Positions 18,452-27,303 of a DNA stretch of 64,000 nucleotides are shown here, piece after piece. A program made the translations under genes and the position numbers. The stretch's first letter is position 1. Each line of letters begins with the position of its first letter. The stretch is from Dickeya zeae NCPPB 2538 (GTDB taxonomy: Bacteria > Pseudomonadota > Gammaproteobacteria > Enterobacterales > Enterobacteriaceae): contig NZ_CM001977.1 in NCBI RefSeq assembly GCF_000406165.1, forward strand, positions 412,403 through 476,402. The letters are read 5' to 3'. Under the pieces are notes generated by a model. The model ran no database searches. It was not told where the DNA came from and saw only the letters and a list, made by a program, of their open reading frames with translations.

Positions 18452-19884
18452 GATTCATCCTCCTCCATCACCCAGGTGTCTTTGGTGCCGCCGCCTTGCG
18501 AGGAGTTCACCACCAGTGAGCCTTCAGTCAGCGCGACGCGGGTTAGCCCGCCGGGGACCAGTCGAATTTCCTCGCCGTAGAGCACAAACGGGCGCAGGTC
18601 GATGTGGCGGGGCGCTAATCCCTCCTCAACGAAAGTGGGGCAGGTGGAGAGCGCCAGCGTGTCCTGGGCAATATAGTTACCGGGATTAGCCAGCAGACGC
18701 TGACGAAAATCCTCGATTTGCTGGCGGGTGGATTTGGGGCCGACCAGCATGCCGTAGCCCCCGGCACCGTGTACTTCTTTCACCACCATGCTGGCGAGAT
18801 TCGCCAGCACATAAGCGAGATCGTCGGATTTGCGGCACTGCCAGGTCGGGATATTGCCGAGGATCGGCTCCTCAGACAGATAAAAGCGGATCATCTCCGG
18901 CACGTAAGGGTAGATGGATTTGTCGTCCGCCACACCGGTGCCGATAGCGTTTGCCAGCACCACACCGCCAGCGCGGTATACCGACAGCAGTCCCGGCACT
19001 CCCAGCATGGAATCAGCACGGAACGCCAGCGGGTCAAGGAAGGCGTCGTCAATACGGCGGTAGATCACATCCACCCGGCACGGCCCTTCAGTGGTGCGCA
19101 TATACACCGCACCCTCTTTGACGAACAGGTCCGCGCTTTCGACCAGTTCCACCCCCATTTGCTGAGCGAGGAAGCTGTGCTCGAAATAGGCGCTGTTGAA
19201 GCGGCCTGGCGTCATGACCACCACGGTCGGGTCGTCAATGTGGGTGCTTTCGCGCAGGGTTTGTAACAGGTAGCTGGGGTAACGCTCTACCGGTGCGATG
19301 TGTTGGCTGGCGAACAAATCTGGATAAAGCCGCATCATCATTTTGCGGTTTTCCAGCATATAGGAGACCCCGGATGGCGTGCGCAGGTTGTCTTCCAGCA
19401 CGTAATAGTGGCCGTCGCTATTGCGTACCATATCGATACCGGTGATGTGTGCATAAATATTGTTATGCAGATCAACACCCTGCATGCAAGGCTGGTACTG
19501 CTCGTTCGCCAGCACCTGTTCGCGGGGCACGATACCGGCGTTGAGGATGTGCTGCTGATGATAGATGTCGTAGAGGAAGGCGTTGAGCGCTTTGACGCGC
19601 TGGCGAATGCCGAGGTCCAGCATTTTCCATTCGTGGGCCGGGATAATGCGCGGCACACTGTCAAACGGGATCAGACGTTCGGTGCCGCCTTCTTCGCCGT
19701 AGACATTAAAGGTAATTCCCACCCGGTGAAACAGTAACTCAGCCTGCTCTTTCTTCTGGCGGATGGCATGTTGGTCAGTCTGTTGCAACCATTGCCAATA
19801 GGCGTCGTAGTGCTGACGTTGCTGGCCTTCTGCGTTGAGCATCTCATCGTAGTAAGGCGCGGCCGGAAGCGTCATTTTTATCAT
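18445..19884 (-). CDS. Circularly permuted type 2 ATP-grasp protein
   Basis: 479 codons from MIKMTLPAAPYYDEML, chosen because AGGGG lies six bases upstream; the long upstream frame is unlikely. Typical motifs are YDIYHQQHIL, YVLEDNLRTPSGVSYMLENR, VVKEVHGAGGYGMLVGP and the C-terminal SQGGGTKDTWV. ATP-grasp ligases join a carboxylate to an amine or thiol through an acyl phosphate. It is first in the Anbu operon. The product is unknown; peptide or glutamate-like tags have been suggested for the family. Confidence 0.9.
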   Translation of the reverse strand: MIKMTLPAAPYYDEMLNAEGQQRQHYDAYWQWLQQTDQHAIRQKKEQAELLFHRVGITFNVYGEEGGTERLIPFDSVPRIIPAHEWKMLDLGIRQRVKALNAFLYDIYHQQHILNAGIVPREQVLANEQYQPCMQGVDLHNNIYAHITGIDMVRNSDGHYYVLEDNLRTPSGVSYMLENRKMMMRLYPDLFASQHIAPVERYPSYLLQTLRESTHIDDPTVVVMTPGRFNSAYFEHSFLAQQMGVELVESADLFVKEGAVYMRTTEGPCRVDVIYRRIDDAFLDPLAFRADSMLGVPGLLSVYRAGGVVLANAIGTGVADDKSIYPYVPEMIRFYLSEEPILGNIPTWQCRKSDDLAYVLANLASMVVKEVHGAGGYGMLVGPKSTRQQIEDFRQRLLANPGNYIAQDTLALSTCPTFVEEGLAPRHIDLRPFVLYGEEIRLVPGGLTRVALTEGSLVVNSSQGGGTKDTWVMEEDESC

Positions 19885-20183
19885 TGTCATCCCCTGCATT
19901 CCGCTTGATAGAAGATACAAGAGGAAATGCAGAAAGCATGCCAGCGTGGTAAATGAGGTACTTATCGCAGGTGGGTGAGAAAAACTGCACTTCGTTGGTG
20001 CAAATGATGGCAAGCGGTGCGCTATGGCGGGGTTATGCCGCGAATAACGTGATAACGGATGGTGCGATGGCGCAAGGGAAGCACCAGCGTGAAACACTCA
20101 GCACAGTAAAGCACTCAATACAGCGAAATACTCGATACAGTGAAATACCCGGCACGCGGTAGCGCGCAGCCGGGTGGTCTGGC

Positions 20184-20570
20184 TTAACCGCGAACGGCGA
20201 TAGCTTCGATTTCGATTTTCACGTCTTTCGGCAGACGAGCCACTTCCACGCAGGAACGGGCCGGGAACGGCGCGTTGTGCTCGGTGAAGAAGGCTTCATA
20301 AGCCGCGTTCACGGTGGCGAAGTCGTTCAGATCTTTCACGAACACCGTGGTTTTAACGATATTGCTCACTTTCAGACCTGCCGCTTCCACGATGGCTTTC
20401 ACGTTTTCCAGCGACTGACGAGCCTGCGCGGTAACGTCGTCTGCCACCAGACCGGTTTTCGGATCCACCGGGATCTGACCGGACGTGATGATCATGCTGC
20501 CCAGGTCAACACCCTGAACGTAAGGGCCGATAGCGGCCGGTGCCTGTTCCGTACTGATAATGCGTGACAT
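20184..20570 (-). CDS. ridA: 2-iminobutanoate/2-iminopropanoate deaminase RidA
   Basis: 128 codons, full length. SGQIPVDPKTG, the catalytic-site arginine in PFPARSCVEVARLP and the end KIEIEAIAVRG are RidA signatures. It hydrolyses reactive enamine/imine intermediates made by PLP enzymes such as threonine dehydratase. It lies downstream of pyrBI on the same strand, as in E. coli. Ribosome site AGGAG. Confidence 0.96.
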   Translation of the reverse strand: MSRIISTEQAPAAIGPYVQGVDLGSMIITSGQIPVDPKTGLVADDVTAQARQSLENVKAIVEAAGLKVSNIVKTTVFVKDLNDFATVNAAYEAFFTEHNAPFPARSCVEVARLPKDVKIEIEAIAVRG

Positions 20571-20682
20571 GTTTTCTCCTGATTATGTCTGAAACGATGC
20601 GACTCCCGCATTATTCCAAAAAGCCTGCCGTCAGGCCAATGCTGCATACCACAGTCGGCGTTTTCCTGACGGCGTGTTGGCA

Positions 20683-21147
20683 TCAATGACTGTTTAACAC
20701 TGCCTGACGTTCGAATTCTTTCTCGCAGTATTTGCACTTCAGGTGCACGTCAGCGCCGACTTGCTTGATGCTGAAGGACGAATTGACCGGCTCGATACGG
20801 CTGATGCAGTTGCTGTTAGGGCAGGTCAGCACACCTTCAATGTGCGACGGCAATTGCGGGTGCAGTTTGCGTACCACTTCGTAATTGTCGATTTGATTGA
20901 CGGTGGCTTGCGGCGCATACATCGCCAGTTGGTTAGCCTGCTCTTCTGTCAGAAAGATATTTTCAATCTTGATCAGGTCCTTGCGGCCCAGATGGTTGGA
21001 AGGCAAGTTCAGGCCGATGGTGATGCGCTGGTCGGTGGCGGTCAGTTTGAACAGTGTCAGTAATTTGAAGCCAACCTGTGCCGGAATATGGTCGATCACC
21101 GTACCGCGTTTGATGGCTTCTACCTGTAATTTGTTGTCGTGAGTCAT
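20683..21147 (-). CDS. pyrI: Aspartate carbamoyltransferase regulatory subunit
   Basis: 154 codons, as usual. The N-terminal allosteric domain (VEAIKRGTVIDHIPAQVGFKLL) binds CTP and ATP; the C-terminal domain carries the four zinc cysteines (CPNSNC and CKYC). It pairs with PyrB in the dodecameric enzyme of pyrimidine synthesis and mediates feedback control. It starts 16 bases after pyrB. Confidence 0.98.
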   Translation of the reverse strand: MTHDNKLQVEAIKRGTVIDHIPAQVGFKLLTLFKLTATDQRITIGLNLPSNHLGRKDLIKIENIFLTEEQANQLAMYAPQATVNQIDNYEVVRKLHPQLPSHIEGVLTCPNSNCISRIEPVNSSFSIKQVGADVHLKCKYCEKEFERQAVLNSH

Positions 21148-21163
21148 GCTGTGTGCTCCTCTC

Positions 21164-22099
21164 TCACAGAACCAGTTCGCTGTTCAGAACCAACGCCAGC
21201 AGAGCCTGGCGCGCGTAAATGCCGTTACCTGCCTGCTGGAAGTAGTAGGCGTAAGGGGTGCTGTCCACATCGGTGGTGATTTCATCGATACGCGGCAGCG
21301 GGTGCAGGACTTTCAGGTTATCGCGGGCGTTGCCCAGGTCGGCGGCACGCAGGATAAACTGCGATTTGATATTGATGTATTCCGACGGGTCCAGACGCTC
21401 TTTCTGAACGCGGGTCATGTACAGAATATCCAACTGCGGTACCACTTCCTCAATGCTGGTGTGCAGGCTGTAGGGAATATTTTTCTCTTTCAGCATGTTG
21501 AGGATGTAGTCCGGCATCGCCAGCGCATCGGGGGAGATGAAGTAGAAGCGATTGCCGTCGAATTTGGCCAGCGCCTGGGTCAATGAATGGACGGTACGGC
21601 CGTACTTCAGGTCGCCGACCATCGCGATATTGATGTTGCTTAAGCGGCCCTGCGTTTCCTGAATGGTGAACAGGTCCAGCAATGTCTGTGAGGGATGCTG
21701 GTTGGCACCGTCGCCCGCGTTGAACACCGGCACACCGCCGGAGAACTCGGTCGCCAGCCGTGCTGCCCCTTCCTGCGGGTGGCGCATCACAATGGCGTCC
21801 ACATAGTTGCTGATGACGGAAATGGTGTCGGCCAGCGTTTCGCCTTTTTTACCGAGCGAGGTGTTGCTGCTGTCGGCAAAACCCACCACCGAAGCGCCCA
21901 GGCGGTGGATGGCGGTTTCAAACGACAGACGGGTGCGGGTAGAAGCCTCAAAGAAACAGCTGGCGACCACCTTGTGCTTGAGCAGTTCCGGCTGGGGGTG
22001 GGCTTTCAGGCTGGCCGCCACCTTGAGCGTCAGTTCCAGATCGTCCCGGCTGAGATCGTTGATTGAGATAATGTGTCTTTTATATAGCGGATTGACCAT
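21164..22099 (-). CDS. pyrB: Aspartate carbamoyltransferase catalytic subunit
   Basis: 311 codons from MVNPLYKRHIISINDLSRDD, matching E. coli in length; 12 extra upstream codons are discarded. Carbamoyl-phosphate site STRTRLSFE and the aspartate-site HPLPR are present. It makes carbamoyl aspartate in the first committed step of UMP synthesis. Expression is governed by the pyrL attenuator immediately upstream. Confidence 0.98.
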   Translation of the reverse strand: MVNPLYKRHIISINDLSRDDLELTLKVAASLKAHPQPELLKHKVVASCFFEASTRTRLSFETAIHRLGASVVGFADSSNTSLGKKGETLADTISVISNYVDAIVMRHPQEGAARLATEFSGGVPVFNAGDGANQHPSQTLLDLFTIQETQGRLSNINIAMVGDLKYGRTVHSLTQALAKFDGNRFYFISPDALAMPDYILNMLKEKNIPYSLHTSIEEVVPQLDILYMTRVQKERLDPSEYINIKSQFILRAADLGNARDNLKVLHPLPRIDEITTDVDSTPYAYYFQQAGNGIYARQALLALVLNSELVL

Positions 22100-22118
22100 G
22101 TGTCTATGCTCCCCTCGG

Positions 22119-22283
22119 TTAGGCCCGGTAAACAAACGGATGGCTGGCGGCGACAGGCAAAAAAAAGCCCCTCAACGAGGGGCGTTTTTTTATAAATCTG
22201 TCAGGCAACGGAAGGAAAAACGCCGTCATGCTGCCAACAGGCAGTTGCGGTAAGACACCCACAAAAACAGCAGCGTTAGACAT
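22119..22283 (-). CDS. pyrL: pyrBI operon leader peptide PyrL
   Basis: 54 codons from an ATG with GGGAGGG just upstream; the stop is 19 bases before pyrB. The sequence differs from E. coli PyrL (44 residues) but the layout is the same: U-rich codons precede and overlap the attenuator hairpin, which encodes KKRPSLRGFF. When UTP is low, polymerase pauses in the U-runs, ribosomes catch up and block the hairpin, and pyrBI is read. Recognised by position and mechanism more than by residue identity. Confidence 0.75.
   Translation of the reverse strand: MSNAAVFVGVLPQLPVGSMTAFFLPLPDRFIKKRPSLRGFFLPVAASHPFVYRA
22159..22190 (-). terminator. pyrBI attenuator
   Basis: On the minus strand the stem cgcccctc-gttg-aggggc is followed by eight T residues. 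It lies inside pyrL and about 60 bases upstream of pyrB. It is the UTP-sensitive attenuator of the pyrimidine operon. Confidence 0.9.
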
Positions 22284-22510
22284 GTTCCCTCCCGGCAAAT
22301 TGTCCGGAATTATACGCGCCGAAGAGGTGAATTCAAGCAGAAAAACGCTGTCTTTTCGCGGTGAGCAATCGGTTGCGGTTAGGTGTTTCACCATTCGCTC
22401 AAACGCACGGTTCGGATCACTTTTTTACGCTTGCTGGCTGGCAGCGTAATGCCGACAGGAGTATAAGGAATCAAAACATTGTTTCAGTTTGTTTATTTAT
22501 AGGAGCAGTC

Positions 22511-22978
22511 ATGATTACCGGTAATGTCGACCATCTGGATCTATTCCCCTATCTGCCAGCCAAACTGCGCGAGGCGATTGAGTATGTGAAGCAGCATATC
22601 AACGCCGATACCCCGCTCGGCAAGCACGATATCGACGGCAATAAGGTGTTTGTACTGGTGTCGAATGACAGTACGGAACCGTTTGAGAAACGCCGCGCCG
22701 AGTACCACGCTAAATACCTGGATATCCAGATTGTGCTAAACGGCACGGAAGGGATGACCTTCAGCAACCTGCCAGCAGGCAAACCGGATGTGGACTGGCT
22801 GGCGGATAAAGATATCGCCTTCCTGCCGTCTGGTGAGCAGGAAAAGCAGGTGATACTGCAGACCGGCGATTTTGTGGTGTTCTTCCCCGGTGAAGTACAT
22901 AAACCGCTGTGTGCCGTGGGCGAGCCAGCGCATGTGCGCAAGGCGGTCGTGAAAATCGACGCCACACTGGTGCGGTAA
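22511..22978 (+). CDS. tabA: YhcH/YjgK/YiaL family protein TabA
   Basis: 155 codons from MITGNVDHLDLFPYLPAKL, preceded by AGGAG; the longer upstream frame is discarded. The cupin-like barrel family is identified by YHAKYLDIQIVLNGTEGM and FVVFFPGEVHKPLCAV. In E. coli the gene (yjgK/tabA) lies in the same pyr-argI neighbourhood and affects biofilm through toxin-antitoxin signalling; related proteins are anomerase-like. Exact activity is uncertain. Confidence 0.85.
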   Translation: MITGNVDHLDLFPYLPAKLREAIEYVKQHINADTPLGKHDIDGNKVFVLVSNDSTEPFEKRRAEYHAKYLDIQIVLNGTEGMTFSNLPAGKPDVDWLADKDIAFLPSGEQEKQVILQTGDFVVFFPGEVHKPLCAVGEPAHVRKAVVKIDATLVR

Positions 22979-23167
22979 CCCGACCGCCGCAAGCCGTCAT
23001 GCCTGTAACGGGATACCGGTAATGGGGGAGTGCGCTATGCGCTCTCCCTGGCTCGTTGATTTCAATATCCTCAATTCCTCTGTCGTTGATTTTCTCGCCG
23101 TGCTGTCTCTTTCCTCCTTTGCCTGATCCTGCCCGGTATCGGCTCCTCTCTTCATCGTGATTCATGA

Positions 23168-23220
23168 CTGAAACCGGTTGCAGTGGCGATAAAGTTGATG
23201 CACTCTGAAACCGGTTTCAG
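23168..23220. promoter_or_regulatory. Two LacI-family operators before the phospho-beta-glucosidase gene
   Basis: ctgaaaccggttgcag (23168-23183) and the perfect palindrome ctgaaaccggtttcag (23205-23220) have starts 37 bases apart. The centre AAACCGGTTT is typical of AscG/GalR-LacI type sites. The second lies 20 bases before the start codon, where a bound repressor would block transcription. No matching regulator gene is in the window. Confidence 0.75.
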
Positions 23221-23240
23221 TTTCTGTGAGAGGAAAAGAG

Positions 23241-24677
23241 ATGAGTCAATTACCCGCAGGGTTTTTATGGGGCGGTGCGGTAGCCGCGCATCAGTTGGAA
23301 GGTGGCTGGAATGCGGGCGGCAAAGGCCCCAGCGTGGTGGATGTGCTTACCGCCGGTGCACACGGCACACTGCGCCGTATTACCGACGGGGTGATCCCCG
23401 GCGAGTCCTACCCGAACCACGAAGCGATCGACTTTTATCATCGCTACAAGGATGACATTGCGCTGTTTGCGGAAATGGGCTTCAAGTGTTTTCGTACCAG
23501 CATTGCCTGGACGCGTATTTTTCCTCATGGTGATGAGGCCGAGCCGTGTGAGGCCGGGCTTCAGTTTTATGACGACCTAATCGACGAGTTACTCAAACAC
23601 GGCATTGAGCCGGTACTCACTCTCAGCCACTTTGAGATGCCGTTGCATCTGGTGCAGCAGTACGACGGTTGGATGAGCCGTAAAACGCTGGATTGCTTTG
23701 TGCATTTCGCCGAGACGGTAATCACACGTTATCGGTACAAAGTGAAATACTGGATGACGTTCAACGAGATCAATAACCAGAAGAATGTATCGGCAGAGAT
23801 TTTCGGCTGGATGTGTTCCGGGGTGAAGTTCCCACAGAAGGCGAAGCCGGAAGAAGCGATGTATCAGGCGGTGCATCACCAGTTCGTCGCCAGCGCGTTG
23901 ATCGTCAAAAAAGCGCACGATATCAACCCGGATATCAAAGTGGGCTGCATGTGCGCATTTTTGCCTTACTACCCGTATTCCTGCCATCCGCAGGACGTGA
24001 TGCTCGCAGCGCAAGCGATGCATGACCGCTTTTATTTTACCGACGTGCAGGTGCGCGGCCATTACCCGGCCTATGCCCGGCGCGAGTGGGCGCTCAAAGG
24101 TTACCACATCCACATGGAGCCGGAAGACGAGCAGATCCTTCGGGAAGGCAAGTCGGATTACATCGGGTTTAGCTACTACATGTCGAATGTGGTGAAACAC
24201 GATGTGCAGAACCGCATCGACGCGAGTATGGACGGCAGCTCAGAATACTCGATTCCGAACCCGCACCTGAAAGCCAGCGACTGGGGATGGCAGATTGACC
24301 CGACCGGTCTGCGTTATGCGCTGACGACCTTGTATGAACGCTATGAAGTGCCGCTGTTTATTGTCGAAAACGGGCTGGGTGCGGTGGATAAGCCAGATGC
24401 GAATGGCGTGTGTCAGGATGATTACCGTATCGATTACCTGCGCTCGCATATTGAAGCCATGAAGGCGGCGGTATGGGAAGATGGCGTTGACCTGATGGGG
24501 TATACGCCGTGGGGATGCATCGATCTGGTGTCGTTCACCACCGGTGAGATGGCGAAGCGTTACGGTTTTATCTACGTTGACAAGCACGATGACGGCACCG
24601 GAACGCTGGCGCGTACGCCGAAAAAATCGTTCTACTGGTATAAGCGGGTGATCGCCTCAAACGGTGAGGAACTGTAA
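23241..24677 (+). CDS. bglA: 6-phospho-beta-glucosidase, glycoside hydrolase family 1
   Basis: 478 codons from MSQLPAGFLWGGAVAAHQLEGGW, preceded by GAGGAAAAG. It follows E. coli BglA closely. The catalytic acid is in TFNEINN and the nucleophile in FIVENGLG. It cleaves phosphorylated aryl-beta-glucosides or cellobiose after PTS uptake in the cytoplasm. No PTS gene is adjacent, so the sugar is imported elsewhere. Two LacI-type operators suggest repression until a plant glucoside is present. AscB- or ArbB-like naming is possible. Confidence 0.88.
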   Translation: MSQLPAGFLWGGAVAAHQLEGGWNAGGKGPSVVDVLTAGAHGTLRRITDGVIPGESYPNHEAIDFYHRYKDDIALFAEMGFKCFRTSIAWTRIFPHGDEAEPCEAGLQFYDDLIDELLKHGIEPVLTLSHFEMPLHLVQQYDGWMSRKTLDCFVHFAETVITRYRYKVKYWMTFNEINNQKNVSAEIFGWMCSGVKFPQKAKPEEAMYQAVHHQFVASALIVKKAHDINPDIKVGCMCAFLPYYPYSCHPQDVMLAAQAMHDRFYFTDVQVRGHYPAYARREWALKGYHIHMEPEDEQILREGKSDYIGFSYYMSNVVKHDVQNRIDASMDGSSEYSIPNPHLKASDWGWQIDPTGLRYALTTLYERYEVPLFIVENGLGAVDKPDANGVCQDDYRIDYLRSHIEAMKAAVWEDGVDLMGYTPWGCIDLVSFTTGEMAKRYGFIYVDKHDDGTGTLARTPKKSFYWYKRVIASNGEEL

Positions 24678-24697
24678 CCCGTGTCAGGGTGAACGAG

Positions 24698-24726
24698 TGG
24701 GCCGATAACTCAGGTTATTCGGCCCA
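24698..24726 (+). terminator. Probable terminator of bglA
   Basis: tgggccgataa pairs with ttattcggccca apart from one bulge, 20 bases after the bglA stop. The following sequence ttattg is only weakly U-rich, so termination efficiency is uncertain. It also lies at the 3' side of the convergent argF gene. Confidence 0.5.
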
Positions 24727-24771
24727 TTATTGAGCCCATCGTGATTGGATGTGGCTCATTATTTCCGCCGT

Positions 24772-25788
24772 TTACATCTCGACGCTCTGACTTAACGTCG
24801 CCACCATCACCGCTTTGATGGTGTGCATGCGGTTTTCCGCCTGATCAAATACAATGCTATGGGCTGATTCAAACACGTCATTAGTGACTTCCATGCCGTT
24901 GTGCAAACCATACTGTTCGGCCATTTGCTTGCCAAGGGTGGTGTGATCGTCGTGAAATGCCGGCAGGCAGTGCAGGAATTTCACCTGTGGGTTGCCGGTG
25001 GCGGCAATCATCGCGGCATTGACCTGATACGGCCGCAGCAGGTCGATACGCTGTTGCCACACCTCTTTCGGCTCACCCATCGAAACCCACACGTCGGTGT
25101 AGATAAAGTCCACGCCGTTGACTCCGCTCACGACATCTTCCGTCAGCGTGATAGAACCGCCGGTTTTAGCTGCGGCAGCCTGGCATTCCGCCACCAGCCC
25201 TGCATCCGGCCAGCAGGCTTTCGGCGCGATCAATCTTAGCTCCAGCCCGGTGATGGCGGCGGCTTCCAGCATACTGTTGCCCATGTTATTGCGGGTATCG
25301 CCCACGTAGGCCAGCTTCATACCTGACAGCGGTTTGCCCGGCAGGTGTTCCTGCATGGTCAACAAATCCGCCAGCAACTGGGTTGGGTGAAATTCGTTGG
25401 TCAGCCCGTTCCACACCGGCACGCCAGAAAACTCCGCCAGCGTTTCCACCAACACCTGACCGTAGCCACGATACTGGATGCCGTCATACATGCGGCCCAG
25501 CACTCGGGCGGTGTCTTTCATGGACTCTTTGTGGCCTATCTGGCTACCGCTCGGGCCGAGGTAAGTGACCTGTGCGCCCTGATCGTATGCAGCAACTTCG
25601 AAAGAGCAACGAGTGCGGGTCGAATCTTTTTCGAAGATGAGTGCGATGTTTTTACCTTGCAGGTGGCGGGTCTCGGAGCCGTTTTTCTTATGAGTTTTGA
25701 GTGTAGCGGCGAGAGTCAGCAGGCTGTTGATTTCAGCGGGGGTGAAATCCATCAACCGTAAAAAATGGCGTTTATAGAACGGGTTCAT
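24772..25788 (-). CDS. argF: Ornithine carbamoyltransferase
   Basis: 338 codons from MNPFYKRHFLRLMDFTPAEI; the longer frame upstream runs through the operator. STRTRCSFE binds carbamoyl phosphate, and HCLPAFHD holds the catalytic cysteine. It makes citrulline from ornithine in arginine synthesis. Same position as E. coli argI next to rraB. Two ARG boxes lie 32 to 70 bases upstream. Confidence 0.96.
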   Translation of the reverse strand: MNPFYKRHFLRLMDFTPAEINSLLTLAATLKTHKKNGSETRHLQGKNIALIFEKDSTRTRCSFEVAAYDQGAQVTYLGPSGSQIGHKESMKDTARVLGRMYDGIQYRGYGQVLVETLAEFSGVPVWNGLTNEFHPTQLLADLLTMQEHLPGKPLSGMKLAYVGDTRNNMGNSMLEAAAITGLELRLIAPKACWPDAGLVAECQAAAAKTGGSITLTEDVVSGVNGVDFIYTDVWVSMGEPKEVWQQRIDLLRPYQVNAAMIAATGNPQVKFLHCLPAFHDDHTTLGKQMAEQYGLHNGMEVTNDVFESAHSIVFDQAENRMHTIKAVMVATLSQSVEM

Positions 25789-25819
25789 CGTTGTCTTCTC
25801 CATGTGGCTCAACACTTCG

Positions 25820-25858
25820 GTTGAATTAAAATTCACTTTATATGTGTAAATATTCAAA
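25820..25858. promoter_or_regulatory. ARG box pair (ArgR operator)
   Basis: Box 1 gttgaattaaaattcact (25820-25837) has the perfect core TGAAT-N4-ATTCA. Box 2 tatgtgtaaatattcaaa (25841-25858) is weaker on one side. They are separated by 3 bases, the diagnostic spacing for ArgR hexamer sites. Placement just upstream of argF supports arginine repression. Confidence 0.9.
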
Positions 25859-25950
25859 TTCAAGTGTCGTGTTCAAACTTTCTGGTGGAGAGAGAGGCTG
25901 GCCTGTGGGAAAATGGCTGTCATCTTTGCCGCTTTGATGAGGACTGAGAC

Positions 25951-26382
25951 ATGGCAAACCGCGAACTGCTGGAAGAACAACGTGAAGAGACCCGCCTGAT
26001 CATCGAAGAACTGCTGGAGGACGGCAGCGACCCCGATGCGCTCTACACCATTGAACACCATTTCTCAGCCGAGAAGTTTGAAGAACTGGAGAAAGTGGCG
26101 GTAGACGCGTTCAAGCTGGGTTACGAAGTGACCGACGCTGAAGAAATGGAAATGGAAGACGGCGTGGTGCTGATGTGCTGCGACGCTATCAGTGAAGTGG
26201 CGCTGAACGCCGAACTTATCGACCAGCAGGTGGAACAACTGCTGTCGCTGGCCGAACGTCATGGGGTGAACTATGACGGCTGGGGCACCTACTTTGAAGA
26301 CCCGAACGGCGAAGACGATGAAGACGAGTTCGGTGAAGACGAAGATTTTTATGACGAGGACGATGACGGCAAACGTCATTAA
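25951..26382 (+). CDS. rraB: Ribonuclease E inhibitor RraB
   Basis: 143 codons, full length, acidic, with a very acidic tail (EDDEDEFGEDEDFYDEDDDG). MANRELLEEQREETRLIIEELLEDGSDP and NYDGWGTYFE are typical of RraB (YjgD). It binds RNase E and changes degradosome composition and mRNA turnover. Divergent from argF, as in E. coli. Confidence 0.96.
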   Translation: MANRELLEEQREETRLIIEELLEDGSDPDALYTIEHHFSAEKFEELEKVAVDAFKLGYEVTDAEEMEMEDGVVLMCCDAISEVALNAELIDQQVEQLLSLAERHGVNYDGWGTYFEDPNGEDDEDEFGEDEDFYDEDDDGKRH

Positions 26383-26412
26383 TGCCTGGTCTATGACTAT
26401 CTTGTGAACCTG

Positions 26413-26442
26413 TCGCCCGGTTTGTACCGGGCGATATGTTTT
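26413..26442 (+). terminator. Terminator of rraB
   Basis: tcgcccggt pairs perfectly with accgggcga around ttgt, followed by TATGTTTT; 30 bases past the rraB stop. Confidence 0.7.
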
Positions 26443-26525
26443 CTGCGTGGTGTGTCGTGATGCTACCTGCGTCTTTACCGCGTTTTTACGATTACCGCAT
26501 TCTTGCTATCACCGCATTTTTAACG

Positions 26526-27029
26526 TCACAGTATTTTTAACATCCTGACTTCACAGTCCACATGGCCGGTGTTGCCCATGGCATGCGGAATGTGTCGAAA
26601 ACCCAACTTTTCATACAGCGTGATAGCACTGGTCAGGTGCGCGGTGGTTTCCAGATAACAGCGGCGAAACCCTTGCTCACGGCCAAATGCCAGCGCCTGT
26701 TCAGCCAACTGCCGGGCGATACCTCTACCACGCGCCAGCGGCAGGAAATACATTTTCTGTAATTCACAGACATCTGCTTCGCCGCCTGACAACGGGGCCA
26801 GCCCGCCGCCGCCGACCACTTCACCGTTACATTCCACCACCCAATAGGCGCTGGCCGGACGACAATAGAGTTCGAACAGCTGGTCCAGGTTAGGGTCGGA
26901 GACGGTATACCCTTTGTCGGCAGTCAGGCCGAATTCAGCAGAAACCAGTCGAATAACACGGGCTATCGCCGCGTTGTCGGTGGCCGTAATTGGGCGGGTC
27001 AGCAGGGAGATTGGCGCTGAAGTTGTCAT
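26526..27029 (-). CDS. yjgM: GNAT family N-acetyltransferase YjgM
   Basis: 167 codons from MTTSAPISLLTRPITATD; the upstream extension is discarded. The acetyl-CoA loop is MYFLPLARGRGIARQLAEQAL; TLYEKLGFRHIPHAMGNTGH closes the fold. It matches E. coli YjgM, found in the same place next to rraB. The substrate is not shown by sequence. Confidence 0.88.
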   Translation of the reverse strand: MTTSAPISLLTRPITATDNAAIARVIRLVSAEFGLTADKGYTVSDPNLDQLFELYCRPASAYWVVECNGEVVGGGGLAPLSGGEADVCELQKMYFLPLARGRGIARQLAEQALAFGREQGFRRCYLETTAHLTSAITLYEKLGFRHIPHAMGNTGHVDCEVRMLKIL

Positions 27030-27257
27030 GTTGCTCACTCTTATCGGCAGAATCCGGTCAGGTCGAAAACGTCGGCAACAGGCTGACGTGCTCCGATGTG
27101 ATATGCATCGGCGATTATACGCACCGACGTGCCACCTCAAAACCTGTTATTGATAACGGCCTGTTGTGAAAAGAGCAACCCGAGGGGGAAGCAACAGGTT
27201 GTCACCCGGAGGCTACGGTTTGATGCGGTTTCTCTTCGTTCAGATCTTGATCTTAAT

Positions 27258-27271
27258 TCTCATATATGAGA
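27258..27271. promoter_or_regulatory. Palindromic candidate operator of the XRE-cupin gene
   Basis: tctcatatatgaga is a perfect 14-bp palindrome 33 bases before the start codon, just after a possible -35 hexamer ttgatc (27248-27253). It is a plausible autoregulatory site for the regulator encoded next. Confidence 0.5.
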
Positions 27272-27303
27272 TTTTTTATCAAAATTGATATTCAGGATAC
27301 GCG

